Assembly: GCA_023053575.1 (NCBI GenBank)
Contig: JAKZAP010000016.1
Location: forward strand, 7,808,046 to 7,872,045
Direction: 5' to 3'
From: Branchinecta lynchi
Taxonomy: Eukaryota > Arthropoda > Branchiopoda > Anostraca > Branchinectidae
DNA: 64,000 nucleotides
The translations under genes were made by a program, and so were the position numbers. Positions 13,201 to 21,558 of the stretch are shown piece by piece (positions within the stretch are counted from its first letter, which is position 1; every line of letters starts with the position of its first letter). The notes under the pieces were generated by a model, which was not told the origin of the DNA, did not search any database, and worked only from the letters and a program-made list of their open reading frames with translations.

Positions 13201-16200
13201 GTTGAAAGTAAAAGTTGATTAGATTTTCGACATAGGGCTAAGAAGACATGCTGAACACGATGGTGAAAACCATTTTTTCGCCGGACAAGTATTTAGCCGG
13301 GAACCCGGCCAAAACCGGAAAATTGTTGAAAGTTAAAGTTTTATTTGTAGTTGATTAGATATCCCATTGAGGGGTAAGAAGAGATGCTGAATACGTGTAT
13401 GGGAATAATTTTTTACCCGGACATATAGTTCAACCGGAACCCGGCTGGAGTCGGAAAATTTGTTGTAAGTTAAATTTTTATTTGAAGTTGATTAGATGTT
13501 CAGTATTGGGGAAAGCAGATATGCTGATTTCGGTTTTGAGCTTTCTTTTTTCGCCGGACAAGTAGTTCCGGAATTCGGCCTGAACAAGGAAATTGGCAGA
13601 AGTGGCAGAAATGTTTCGTCAAAACAGATATGACTTATAGGGGTAAACACACATGCTGAATCAATATCTGAACTTGGTTTGCTCAGATGATTACCTATTT
13701 GGCCATAGTAAAAATGTTCAAAGAGTCTGCTGAAGACTGCATCTGGCGAAGACAAGATCAAGTCTGAATCAAATATTTGAATTTTTGGGATCCCATCGAA
13801 ACCTTTCGCCTTGTTCCATTCCGCTATCTTGAAATGCCATGTCACCACTTGGTTAACGCCTTAGTGCCTACAAGGCCGAATAGATAGTGTTTCAGTTAGT
13901 TACGCAGGTTCAGCCTAGTTAAGGGAAGAAGTCAATGATTAAACCTGACCCTTTTTATAATTACCTAAAATTGCACTTGCAAGCAATAAGGATGTTGAAT
14001 CCCTATGCGGCTGCGGTTGATGATGGTTTTCAATTATTTCCGGGTCTCTGTTTCTGGGGCACTCCAGTACACTTTCCACGGTTGCGCACACCAGTCGTCG
14101 TCGATTCCCTTTTTGAACCCTTCAGGTGTTTCACTAGTCGCAGCTGAATCAGACAGGCCGTTCCACAGTGGAACAGCACAATTGCACAAGTGAACAGCAC
14201 AAGTGCTGGGGAACACGAGAGGAGCAGGGTCTTCGGAACAGTTTCCAGGTGTGGTCCCTAGTCCGTGAATTGCTAGGACGAAACACTACAGCCCCCGATA
14301 CCAACGCTTTTCTGCAGGTCTCTCGGTTGCCCCTCCCTTTTGGCTTGGTTCGATGATAAAGATGTCTCTTGGTGAATTAATAAAGCATCTGTTTTTTTTT
14401 TTTTGTTTTTTTATTACAGGAGCTGCAGAAGAAGTTGGACAAGGTTATGGTTCCTTTTCTAATTCTGCATGGGGGCAAAGACTCAATGTGTGCTTTGGAA
14501 GGCGCCAAGGCACTCTATGAAGTGGCTCCAGTTAAAGACAAGACGCTCAAGGTAAGTCTTGCGACAGCACAACTTCTCCCAATTTTTGAAATATATTCCC
14601 ATAGTAAATTTCCCTCAAGCAGTCAGCTTCGGTTAAAAGAACGCTGGTGCAAACATTTTATTAGAGCTATATTTCGGCCCTTCTTGGCAAGGGTCCTCTT
14701 CAGGCTCATGCTGGAAAATGAAAGTTCATTTTCCAGCTTGAGCCTGAAGAGGACCCTTGCCAAGAAGGGCCGAAATATAGCTCTAATAAAACGTAGCTGA
14801 CTTATCCGTTTTGCACCGTCAAATATGATTCACAGTCAGCTTGGTCCGAAGGACTAGCTGAAATCTAAGGGGGGGGGGGGGGGGTGAATACCGCAAAATG
14901 TACTTGTCCGGAATCCAGCACGGCCGAAGAGTTAAACTGTCTAGGAATAATAGAAAAAAAACCTACTGCACCAGATCCGGAAAACTAAACGAATTTCAAG
15001 AAACCAGTTTGTGAAACGTAAAGGTCATGCCTTATAACAGGAACTCGCTCTCCAGTGAAGCCACCGCAGCTTGCTTTTAACGACTGTGTAGAGAATATGC
15101 CCATGAACACCGCAGGCGAGTTATTTAGCTACTTTTAAAATTTAACTACTTCCCGAAAATATTTTAGGTTTTAAAATGACCCATCCTAAAACTGTAAGCC
15201 CAGACCTCAAAGTAAGCAGAGCTTACTACAAAAGGCGAAAATTTGGGAATTCTGTATGATCAGAGTGCTTTTTGGGATCCCAAAACGTAAGTGGAGGGAC
15301 ACCTATGACATCGCAAAAGTCGTCCGTCTGTGCGCACTGTAACTCTCCAAGAAAATGAGATATTTTGATGAAACTTGGTGTGAGGATTCTTTGGGTCAAG
15401 AGTAAGGTCAAGTTCGTAGATGAGCTATTTAGCCCTACATTTAGGGGTGGGGGAGGGGTTTTAAATTAAGGGACAAATTAAATATTTTTTTAAACAGATA
15501 AGGTGATAGTCGATAATGAGGTAAGAAGACATGTTGAACACGATGGTGAAAACCATTTTGTCATCGGAAAAGTAGTTCGCCCGGAAACCGGCCAAAACCG
15601 GAAAGTTTGTTAAAAGTAAAAGTTTTATTTAGAGTTGATTGGATGTTCGATTCAGGGGTAAGAAGGCATGGTGAACACTCATGTGAAAACAATTTTCTAC
15701 CCAGACAAGTAGTTCGCCCGCAATCCGGCCAAAACCGAAAATTGTTAAAAGATCGAGTTTTATTTGTAGTTGATTAGATATTCGATTTAGGGGTACAGAG
15801 ATGGTGAATCCGTGTATGACAATCATTTTTTACCCGGACATATAGTGCGACGGGAATCCGGCTGGAGCCGGAAAATTTGTTATAAGTTGAATTTTTATTT
15901 GAAGTTGATTAGATGTTCATTGGGGAAAGAAAATACGCTGAGTTCGTTTTTGAGCTTTCTTTTTTCGACGGAAAAGTAGTTCCGGAATTCGGCCGAAATC
16001 GGGAAATTGGCAGGAAGTTTTCGTCAAAACAGAGATGGCTTATAGGGGTAAACACACATGCTGATTCAATACCTGAACTTGTTTTTCTCAGATGATTAAC
16101 CTGTTTTTTAGTTTTAATAGTAAAAATGTTCAAGGAGTCTGGCGAAGACTGGATCTGGCGAAGACAAGACCTAATTGTCTGGATCAAATATTGAATTTTT

Positions 16201-17896
16201 GGGATCCCATCGAAACCTTTGGTCTTGTTTTTATCACAAATGAAAGCAAGGAGAAGGATCAGCTCATAGTGTTTGGCCCATGGGCGTCCCTTGGGGGGGG
16301 GGGACCACAACCCCTCGAAGAAAGACAAAAGCTAAACTTAAAATAGACAAGCTAAACTCGGCGCTCGCAGAGCGCACTGTCAAAATAAACGAGCGACGCA
16401 GGGCGATCGGCTAGCGCGTGATCAAAAAAGTTGAGCCAATCAGGGACGCTCTCTCAACCCATTACGGCCGTCTATAGTCAGACAGCTGACCTTTAAATGG
16501 CGGATGAGATTTGATGTCGAACCGACGCGATATCGTACAGTCACTCCACAATGCAAGCACTTCGACGAAACGTCTTCACCCTTCTGAGAAACTGAATTGT
16601 CAGGTGTAGTAAAATGCTTGTAAACTTTTGACATGTTAACAGACCATGTAGAGCTGTTAGCAGAATGACTTCAATAACCATTGTCCCATGCATTTATACC
16701 TCTCTGTTTCCTCCAGGGGATTCAAAATATTAGACATTACCGGGGAAAAATTACACAACCAAGTAATACGCAAACAATTATGCTGCACATGCGAGCTGTA
16801 CATCCCATAGGGAAACTGATGTTGATCCTTTTCAAGGACGATTCACTGCATTTTTTTTTTTTTTTTTAGTCTGAATCGTGATTCAGCGAATAACGGTTAT
16901 TCATGCACAACCCTGCTTGTTAGTACCTTGCTAATAGAAAAGAGGGGCAAAGGGTCGGACTGGCTGGCAGACCATTGTTGGAACTCAAGCTATTCGTGCA
17001 AGATCTCGGTGTTTCTTTGGATTTATACTTGCAGTTTGTTTGCATTGAAAGCTTTTAAAGTGGGATGATTACAAATTAGATAATGTCAATACTTGTTTGG
17101 TTATTGGGAATGTGAAACGTCTTGGTTCTAAAGCTGTTTGTATATAATATGTGATAAACATTTTACTTTCACACTCCACGTCTGAGCGCTTGCGCACTTG
17201 TTTCTGATGGAAAACCTTCTCGTAGCGTGATACACATCAACCGTAGCAAAACACGGCTGGTGAGAAAATCAACGTAGTTTTGTTGGAACGTTTAGAATGT
17301 ACTGTACGAAATTGGGGTCTCCGGGTTTAGAAATATATGGAGTGATTATGGAAGTAGGTAGCGTTAGTATTATAGGTAAGACAGGTCCTTTAAGCAAAAA
17401 CTTCTTGCTGGAGGTGTTCTTAGTTTTTAATGGGTTACGCGCAGGCAGGACAAAGATAAACATAGGAAGTGTTTAGCGACGATGAAGCTTGATGGTGATA
17501 GAGTAGTTGCTGCATTGAACGAACGTGGGAGGGGGGGGGGAAGCCAGGGGATTTTGGGGGCAGGAGCCTTAACCCGTCGCAACCGCCACGCTGCTCGGAT
17601 CTGGGTCGAGGTGGCTCTTCTAAGAGACAATCTCGTTCGTAACAAGGAAACAGGTCTACTAAACACCCTATAACCCAAGGAAGTTGAAAATGATCGGCAC
17701 CAGTCGAACCCAACGCCGTCATGTCGAAGAATTGCTGTTGCTTAAGTGCGTTTCGGTATGGATAGTCCATTCAAATCGAGTTTTCTTTCAGGTCTTTGAA
17801 GGAGCTCACCACCAACTCTACATTGAGCCTCTAGACATCCGGAACCCAGCTATGAATGACACAATATCGTGGGTTGTTCAGCGAATACCATCGTGA
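4129..17896 (+). CDS. MGLL: Monoacylglycerol lipase-like gene A (exons 2-7; first coding exon not found)
   Basis: Serine hydrolase of the monoglyceride lipase family (alpha/beta-hydrolase fold); known members release glycerol and a fatty acid from monoacylglycerols at membranes and lipid droplets. Six exons join in frame: 4129-4235, 6322-6458, 11317-11472, 12453-12581, 14420-14551 and 17792-17896 (766 bp). All introns are GT-AG. Visible landmarks are the oxyanion-side HGLGEH, GHDHAGHG, the nucleophile elbow GHSMGG split across an intron, the acid Asp in HGGKDSMC, and the catalytic His in EGAHHQLY, followed by a short C-terminus and TGA. Phases match gene B exactly. Exon 1 (about 49 codons with a CRYWxP motif in gene B) was not found between 1085 and 4128, so the gene is incomplete as seen. 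An in-frame ATG exists just upstream of the exon 2 acceptor, so an unspliced shorter start is possible. Introns carry many transposons. Confidence 0.88.
4272..4318. repeat. GTGCGTGTAC microsatellite in lipase A intron 2
   Basis: Imperfect alternating purine-pyrimidine repeat of GTGC, GTAC and GTGCGT words starting 36 nt past the exon 2 donor. Such tracts can adopt Z-form DNA; no function is claimed. Confidence 0.7.
4436..6300. other. Intron sequence without a recognised element
   Basis: Intron between lipase A exons 2 and 3. A 74-residue basic ORF (5434-5658, plus) and its antisense are open but resemble nothing I know and lack splice or composition support. The segment is otherwise featureless AT-rich DNA. 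Confidence 0.4.
6322..6458 (+). CDS. MGLL: Lipase gene A, exon 3 (GHG to GHSM)
   Basis: The acceptor is TTGTTTCAG and the donor is GTGAGT. It encodes GHGLSEGDRLYVETVDEYIT through to the end of GHSM, so the catalytic Ser is the second-last residue. At 137 bp it matches gene B exon 3. It ends on a codon boundary. Confidence 0.9.
6513..7280. repeat. About 150-bp tandem repeats derived from a Penelope-like terminal sequence
   Basis: Three full units begin at TATATACGA (6841, 6991, 7143; spacing 150 and 152), with a partial unit at about 6519. Each carries CAGCGCAAGCTGACTG and GTGAAACGGATAAGTCAGCT, which are the reverse complement of sequence found beside the hammerhead-like cores near 14790 and 41880. 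The array is therefore probably an amplified piece of a Penelope-like terminal repeat lacking the ribozyme-like core. Confidence 0.65.
7444..7745 (-). CDS. Putative first exon of an unrecognised gene, antisense in lipase A intron
   Basis: An open frame starts at ATG 7745-7743 and runs 100 codons plus two bases to a strong donor (CTTAC followed by GTAAGT, donor at 7443). It encodes MENRWVPSGRARSG, an Ala/Pro/Glu segment, then RRFLVLPEDHWRALDLVIQS and a hydrophobic helical tail. Related but broken sequence recurs twice in the window (about 20020-20240 and 20780-20960), sharing the NRRVPS start and the FLVLPEDHWR block. That repetition suggests a dispersed gene or a transposon exon rather than a unique host exon. 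No downstream exon was identified and I do not recognise the family. Confidence 0.4.
7885..8114 (+). mobile_element. Non-autonomous element with terminal palindrome, interrupted by a HINE
   Basis: It starts with a perfect palindrome (TTCCGTACGCGGA at 7901-7913 and its reverse complement at 7919-7931, 5-nt loop) and continues with about 180 bp that is clearly homologous to 60640-60810 (shared words GAATGCT, ATGCAGTTGACGAAATTAGT, CCTCCGAATCTGAAAAGGAG). The homology stops exactly where a tandem-core element begins at 8115. Confidence 0.6.
8115..9158 (+). mobile_element. HINE/pearl-like element, 137-bp core family, copy a
   Basis: It begins TTTTTGGGATCCCAAAACG and ends GGGATCCCATCGAAACCTTTGG then TCTTGTT, so both ends carry GGGATCCCA. 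Inside are a short degenerate CCGT/ACGG stretch (about 8169), the CAAGTTTCATC type motif in reverse, and degenerate core units of about 137 bp with GGCCAAAACCGGAAAGTTTG. It encodes no protein. Variable tandem cores, an ACGG microsatellite and short inverted termini match the published pearl and HINE (Helentron-associated) non-autonomous elements. Confidence 0.72.
9159..10599 (+). mobile_element. HINE/pearl-like element, 137-bp core family, copy b (head-to-tail with copy a)
   Basis: It starts directly where copy a ends (TCTTGTT joined to GGGATCCCAAAACG) and ends at 10599. It has a long (CCGT)n/(CCGTCTGT) tract at 9207-9262 and at least four core units whose GGAAAGTTTG boxes fall near 9530, 9667, 9803 and 9939, a period of 136-137 bp, before more diverged units. 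Two complete elements in tandem suggest insertion of one beside the other or unequal exchange. Confidence 0.78.
10619..10685 (-). ncRNA. Hammerhead-ribozyme-like core in a Penelope terminus, copy 1
   Basis: Read on the minus strand: CTGAAGA (10682-10676), a stem-loop GGACCCTTGCCAAGAAGGGCC, GAAA (10654-10651), then a spacer that folds back and GTATCC (10624-10619). This is the CUGANGA - stem II - GAAA order of hammerhead ribozymes. Stem I pairing is not evident, so activity is unproven. Confidence 0.45.
10802..11230 (+). pseudogene. 3' end of a non-LTR retrotransposon (zinc-knuckle tail)
   Basis: ORF 10802-11119 encodes a C-terminal fragment with CPTCG, then His and Cys ten and fifteen residues later (CxxC-H-C pattern), as in the C-terminal tails of many LINE reverse transcriptases. 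The sequence ends in a (TATC)n microsatellite at about 11205-11225, typical of LINE 3' ends. The reverse transcriptase itself is absent, consistent with 5' truncation. Confidence 0.55.
11317..11472 (+). CDS. MGLL: Lipase gene A, exon 4 (GG of the nucleophile elbow)
   Basis: The acceptor is TTATATTTTAG and the donor GTAAGT. Fifty-two codons start GGLIVLHAVLREPKEFCGMV and continue through LMAPLIYKK. The two leading Gly complete GHSMGG. The length, 156 bp, equals gene B exon 4. Confidence 0.9.
11605..11880 (+). mobile_element. Fragment of the 282-bp core HINE-like family
   Basis: It carries the family words CCTCCCTCAACTCCCCCC, GCCAAGTTTCATCGTCCTAG and a terminal GTATATGGCACTT, but only one partial core and no ACGG tract of normal length. 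It is an old truncated copy inside the lipase A intron. Confidence 0.55.
12010..12326 (+). pseudogene. LINE 3' end with poly(A)
   Basis: A frame around 12080-12210 ends with FLRSFIPSFISGNFL, similar to the Ser-Phe-(Ile/Phe)-Pro-Ser tail common at LINE ORF2 C-termini. About 100 nt later is an A run of about 18 (12309-12326). It is 5' truncated. The call rests on a short motif. Confidence 0.4.
12453..12581 (+). CDS. MGLL: Lipase gene A, exon 5 (cap region)
   Basis: The acceptor is TTGTTTGCAG and the donor GTGAG. Forty-three codons include EITRDAEMVKRMKEDRLRWW and GGLKAG, aligning with the cap/lid part of human MGLL (the LICRAGLKVCFG region). The two human cap cysteines are not conserved. It is six bases shorter than gene B exon 5. 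Confidence 0.88.
12881..13815 (+). mobile_element. HINE/pearl-like element, 137-bp core family, copy c (diverged)
   Basis: It starts TTTTTGGGATACCAAAACG and ends GATCCCATCGAAACCTTTCG then CCTTGTT. There is no extended ACGG tract. Core units are shortened and diverged, so this is an older copy. It lies in the intron between lipase A exons 5 and 6. Confidence 0.65.
13930..14216 (-). pseudogene. LINE ORF2 C-terminal fragment
   Basis: The minus frame ending near 14034 reads AVPLWNGLSDSAATSETPEG then FKKGIDDDW, the classic V-x-L-WN-x-L followed by FK-x-x-(L/I)D-x-x-W tail of CR1/Jockey-type LINE polymerases. Only the tail is present. Confidence 0.6.
14420..14551 (+). CDS. MGLL: Lipase gene A, exon 6 (catalytic Asp)
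   Basis: The acceptor follows a long T tract (TTATTACAG) and the donor is GTAAGT. Forty-four codons include VPFLILHGGKDSMCALEGAK; the Asp in KDSMC aligns with the acid of the human triad, and the Cys three residues later aligns with human Cys242. At 132 bp it is identical in length to gene B exon 6. Confidence 0.92.
14656..14791. repeat. Near-perfect 67-bp inverted repeat made of two Penelope termini
   Basis: Arms 14656-14722 and 14725-14791 are reverse complements with a single mismatch and a 2-nt spacer. Each arm contains the hammerhead-like core (CTGAAGA, stem II, GAAA), so the ribozyme-like sequence occurs on both strands: minus 14703-14672 and plus 14744-14775. The plus-strand copy continues to TTATCCG at about 14807. 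Confidence 0.85.
15269..16229 (+). mobile_element. HINE/pearl-like element, 137-bp core family, copy d
   Basis: Termini TTTTTGGGATCCCAAAACG and GGGATCCCATCGAAACCTTT then GGTCTTGTTT are both intact. It contains about five degenerate cores and has lost the ACGG tract. It lies in lipase A intron 6. Confidence 0.7.
16440..16915 (-). pseudogene. 5' end of a hAT transposon with a BED zinc finger
   Basis: The minus ORF from 16634 encodes MSKVYKHFTTPDNSVSQKGE, then CLHCGVTVRYRVGSTSNLIR and HLK: the Trp/Tyr-Lys-His-Phe, CxxC, STSNL and HLK features of BED zinc fingers in hAT transposases. A donor-like GTCAGC follows HLK. About 280 bp upstream on the same strand the sequence begins CAGGGTTGTGCATG (16915 down), a hAT-like terminus. 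The catalytic domain was not found. Confidence 0.62.
17792..17896 (+). CDS. MGLL: Lipase gene A, exon 7 (catalytic His, stop)
   Basis: The acceptor is TTTTCTTTCAG. It encodes VFEGAHHQLYIEPLDIRNPA and on to WVVQRIPS, then TGA at 17894-17896. The second His of GAHHQ aligns with the catalytic His. At 105 bp it is identical in length to gene B exon 7. Confidence 0.92.
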   Translation, partial: VFEGAHHQLYIEPLDIRNPAMNDTISWVVQRIPS

Positions 17897-18400
17897 TCAG
17901 ACTTAGAAGCCATGCCAAAACTCGAAAGACAGGTTACGTATCCTAAATGAATTATTTTGTATTTTTCACTACAATTTGTATTGTTATTGGTGTAACTGAA
18001 ACCATTTATTAGATAAAATAATAGAACACTTCATTCGATAATGAATACAAACTGGCCTTAAAGGCACAGAAAACTTGACTACGCAACTTTCGGCCATCAA
18101 ACCGTCCTGGGGGGCTTAGATAAAGATACAGGGACTTATTTTCGACAGGACCCCCCTTCTTTGTTATCTCGAACCCCCTCCTTAGTTTTCCCGAAGCTAG
18201 CTGGCAGGCCCTTGCCCCTTATGCACTGTAAGAGTTCGCCTTTGGCTGTGTTTCGGCCATATTATCGGGGTAGTAGTCACGAGGTCGTGCGTTCGATTCC
18301 TACTCCAGGCACACAATCCCTTCGCTTTTTTTTTCTACTAACTCAAAAGTCGAATTCTCGGAAACTGCAATGGTCGTAACGAGAATTTTTCTTACTCTCA
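17897..18400 (+). other. 3' flank of lipase A with a tRNA-like B-box
   Basis: AT-rich sequence after the stop, with weak AATAAT-type polyadenylation words near 18020. At 18277-18310 GTCGTGCGTTCGATTCCTAC matches an RNA polymerase III B box followed by CTCCAGGCAC, so a tRNA or SINE remnant is possible. No convincing A box was found. Confidence 0.35.
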
Positions 18401-19227
18401 ATATCGACTCAGGCTACATTCTTGATATGTCAGCTAGCTCCCCGAGTCAAGTTTGAGTCAAGTTTTCTGTTCCTTTAACTCGAGAGTAGTGAGAAAATGC
18501 TTGCGTCGCGTCACCAGAGAATCTCCTTTTAAACTTGAGCCAAAATACCACAAACAAAGCCATGCGAAGTAACTCCGTGACTATACCGCCGTGCGAGGGG
18601 AGCCTGACAGTTGATTAACAGGCGGCAGGACGGTGAGCGTAAAGCCTCATAAAGTGCGACCACCGTACAAAAATATACAGATCACCGTATAAAAATAATA
18701 ACAATAATTAAAAAATGAAGTAAAGGGAAGTAAAAAGAGTGAGATAAGTTGGATTTTTAAAGATAAGCAAAAACTTGGAAGGTTAGAGCGTCGCCACATT
18801 CCGTCTTACCAATGGTAACGGCGATCCATTCCTTAACCAGGTGACGCTCGTGACCCGAGTTAGGATGCATTAGGATACTAGGTAGTTAAAACCAAAAAAA
18901 TGGTTTAGAATACTGACCAAATCAGGCTAAATCCAGATAAAAAACGAGTCTACATCTTAAACTAAAACATAATGCACAGAGTTATACAAAATACTACACC
19001 GTTAAAGCCAAAATAATCGTTTAAAATACTGACCAAATGAAATTAAATTCACAGAAAAACAACATCTTCAACCAAAAGGCCATAAACAGACTTTTATAGA
19101 CCATCCTTCGGAAAGACATATGCCCATTTAAATAAATAGTCACGTGCGAGAGAACATGAGCCCCTCCACTTCCCAAGACTAGCGGAGCGGCAAAACAAAT
19201 TAAGAAACGGAAGTAAGCCTCTACTAT

Positions 19228-19514
19228 GAGCGTGTTCCGTCCTTCTAACAATAGTGACTATTAGTTACTATTTCCGTTCCATCCTCACGGAAAGTTACAA
19301 ACGCTGACCGTTCCAACCTTCTCGAAATAGTAACTATTTACTTACCATGCTCGGGAGCGTGGTAACTACGGATCTCTGTAACGTTATTGGCTGGATTACA
19401 CCGTGGAGAGATATTTTGACGAAAATAGAAAAATGAGTTCCAGCCTTGACGCCAAGAAGCCAAAATTCGTGACATCATGCGTAGTAACTACGGTAAGTAT
19501 GATGGAACACGCTC
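19228..19514. mobile_element. MITE with GAGCGTGTTCC termini
   Basis: GAGCGTGTTCC at 19228 is answered by GGAACACGCTC ending at 19514, and internal TAGTTACTATTTC / GAAATAGTAACTA arms also pair. It is non-coding. A TA-rich target may be duplicated at the ends. Confidence 0.6.
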
Positions 19515-19999
19515 TATATGTTTGGCTGTAAAATAAGGTCCACTAGCAGCACAGCACTGAAAATACATAGAGAGAGAAAAAAATGCACACTGGCCATTTA
19601 TAAGACAGAAACATGTGATGGTAAAAAAGAAAGAAAATAAAGCCAGACAATGGGTTGCTGTCGATTGAGATCTTATCCTATTCAAAACCTAATTGTGAGG
19701 AGAGAGCAACCGTTGGTAAAAAGCTGCCCGAAGCCACTGTGCGCAACACATTCTGGACCCTTCATAGCACACGGTACATTTCATTTCTACGCCGCTGTGC
19801 GCCTGAGAGGGTAAGAGTATCGTGGTTGCCTGTGAGCTTTACTGGACCATTACTAGCCTGAGCCAGTAAAGAATGCTCGTTTTCACTACTTGTGGACTCA
19901 GAATATTAGAGTAAATTCGGAGCTTTTTGTGAAACCAGGAGTAAGACTTGGCTATTCGCGAAATAAAACTTTTGAGCAAGAGCCGTGAAAGACTCGAAT

Positions 20000-20250
20000 C
20001 GATTAACGGAGAAAACCAGCTGTCTGGATCAATGGCAAGATACACAGCTAATGCTCTGTCTGAAACACGCCAGTGAACCTCGGGAAGAACAAGAAACGTC
20101 TCCCGCACGATGACTCAAATCCTATGTCAACCAATCAACAGCGTTTGTTGGGGACAGCTGTGGTGACGTTTCCGGCTCTTCGTTAGGCACACGGCGATTC
20201 TTCATAGGCACGAAGAGCTAGTCATAACAGTATCTGGACAAGGAGTGGGA
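20000..20250 (-). pseudogene. Degenerate copy of the FLVLPEDHWR exon
   Basis: Sequence homologous to 7444-7745 on the same strand, keeping ETFLVLPEVHWRVSD, but the start region is frameshifted. See the entry at 7444. Confidence 0.45.
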
Positions 20251-20413
20251 TACAAACCTTTTCAAATATCAACGGGACTACATACATCCGGTAGCTCTTT
20301 AAAAGCCAACTTCAAATACCGAACACCAACCAACACCCAAACTAACTAAACCTTGAGCAAATACATTCGCATAGACCTTACACGCTCTTACAGACTGAAC
20401 TAGGGTGAGGCAA

Positions 20414-20677
20414 CAGGGTTGCCACATGTCGCACGATAGTGTGAATTGTCACTTTATTTTGTTTTGTCACTCTTGTCCTACGTAGGACATAAAATGACCA
20501 AATGTGTCATTTTGCAGCAGGGATTCCGACTATAAGTGGCTATTTCAAGTTTTTTTCATGAAAGTAAAATTAAGATGTGTCTTTTTACAGAGGCGATTCT
20601 GACCTAAAGTTAACATTTCATGAAAATAAATTTCACTCTAAAGTCACTCTCTAAATATTTTTGATGTGTCAACCCTG
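20414..20677. mobile_element. hAT-type MITE, CAGGGTTG termini
   Basis: It begins CAGGGTTGCCACAT and ends ATGTGTCAACCCTG (13 of 14 pair). The flanking octamers TGAGGCAA and TTAAGCAA agree at 6 of 8 positions, consistent with a decayed hAT target duplication. An exact 16-bp palindrome TGTCCTACGTAGGACA lies at about 20467-20482. Confidence 0.65.
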
Positions 20678-20779
20678 TTAAGCAATCTCGCGCTCATTTC
20701 ACTTCCAACTATACCTTGCATGAGCAAAGACGAGGGAGGAAGAGGTAAGCACTTACTCCTGGCAACTGACGAGAATACT

Positions 20780-20966
20780 CTAAATGACCAAGTCCAAAAC
20801 ACGCCAGTGATCCTCAGGAAGAACGAGAAAACGTCTCACTAACGACTCAAACTCAAATCCTGTGTCAAACAATCACGGCGATCTTCGGGAGCAGCTGTGA
20901 TACCCGAGGTGATACCTCTTCTGGCTCTTCGCTAGGTACCCGGCGATTTTGCATTTGCAAGGAGAG
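20780..20966 (-). pseudogene. Second degenerate copy of the FLVLPEDHWR exon
   Basis: Homologous to 7444-7745. The start reads MQNRRVPSEEPEE and the RRFLVLPEDHWRVLDLVI block is kept, but a frameshift with an in-frame stop separates them. Confidence 0.5.
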
Positions 20967-20969
20967 TTA

Positions 20970-21337
20970 CCCAAGGTTGACACAGAGCAAATCGCGGCGA
21001 TGAACGAGATTCTCAATCGCAGCGACAGAAGAGTTTTATCGCCTGGATGTTCACACTGAATTTTCGTCGGCAAAAGAGTTTAACGTGAAAAATAATTAAA
21101 AATAACCCTTAAAATAATTAAAGTAATAAAAAATAATTAATTTTCTAAAAGTGAATCATCAAAAGGGTCGTCTATGTTGTTGTTGCGTGCATAAAATCGT
21201 ACTGTCGCCCGATTAAAGTTGAATTTTTCCAACATTGAAAATCGCCTGACGTAGCAACAGAAATCTCCGATTTTGCTGACGAAAATCTCGGCGATGGCCG
21301 ATATCGCCTCAGTGTGAACGTCTGTGTGAACCTAGGA
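20970..21337. mobile_element. Harbinger-type non-autonomous element with TTA target duplication
   Basis: Termini CCCAAGGTT and AACCTAGGA are flanked on both sides by TTA (20967-20969 and 21338-21340), the TWA duplication of PIF/Harbinger elements. The interior is homologous, in inverted orientation, to the element at 39718-40082, including GGCGATATCGGCC-type ends and remains of its coding segment (ATCATCAAAAGGGTCGTC). Confidence 0.72.
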
Positions 21338-21453
21338 TTAGTCATCTAGAGTATTAAGAATAATACAGTAGAACATACAATAAACAGAAACAGAAAAATC
21401 GGTCCAAGAGGAAATCTCGATCGTTGACTAGCGCAGGCAGTGGTATGAGAATC

Positions 21454-21558
21454 TTAACTTCTGATTCGACTGATCACCCAGGACACCAAGTCTTTGGCAA
21501 GCTCAGTTCGCACGTCTACAGTTTCTATATGAAGGGAATGGGCAGCATCTTCTATGAT
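21454..21558 (-). CDS. MGLL: Lipase gene B, exon 7 (catalytic His, stop)
   Basis: The acceptor (minus) is TTTTATTTAG before 21558. It encodes IIEDAAHSLHIETVDVRTEL and on to WVISRIRS, then TAA at 21456-21454. It was found by translating the reverse complement and is too short to stand out as an ORF. It lies 5.7 kb from exon 6. Confidence 0.9.
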   Translation of the reverse strand: MIEDAAHSLHIETVDVRTELAKDLVSWVISRIRS

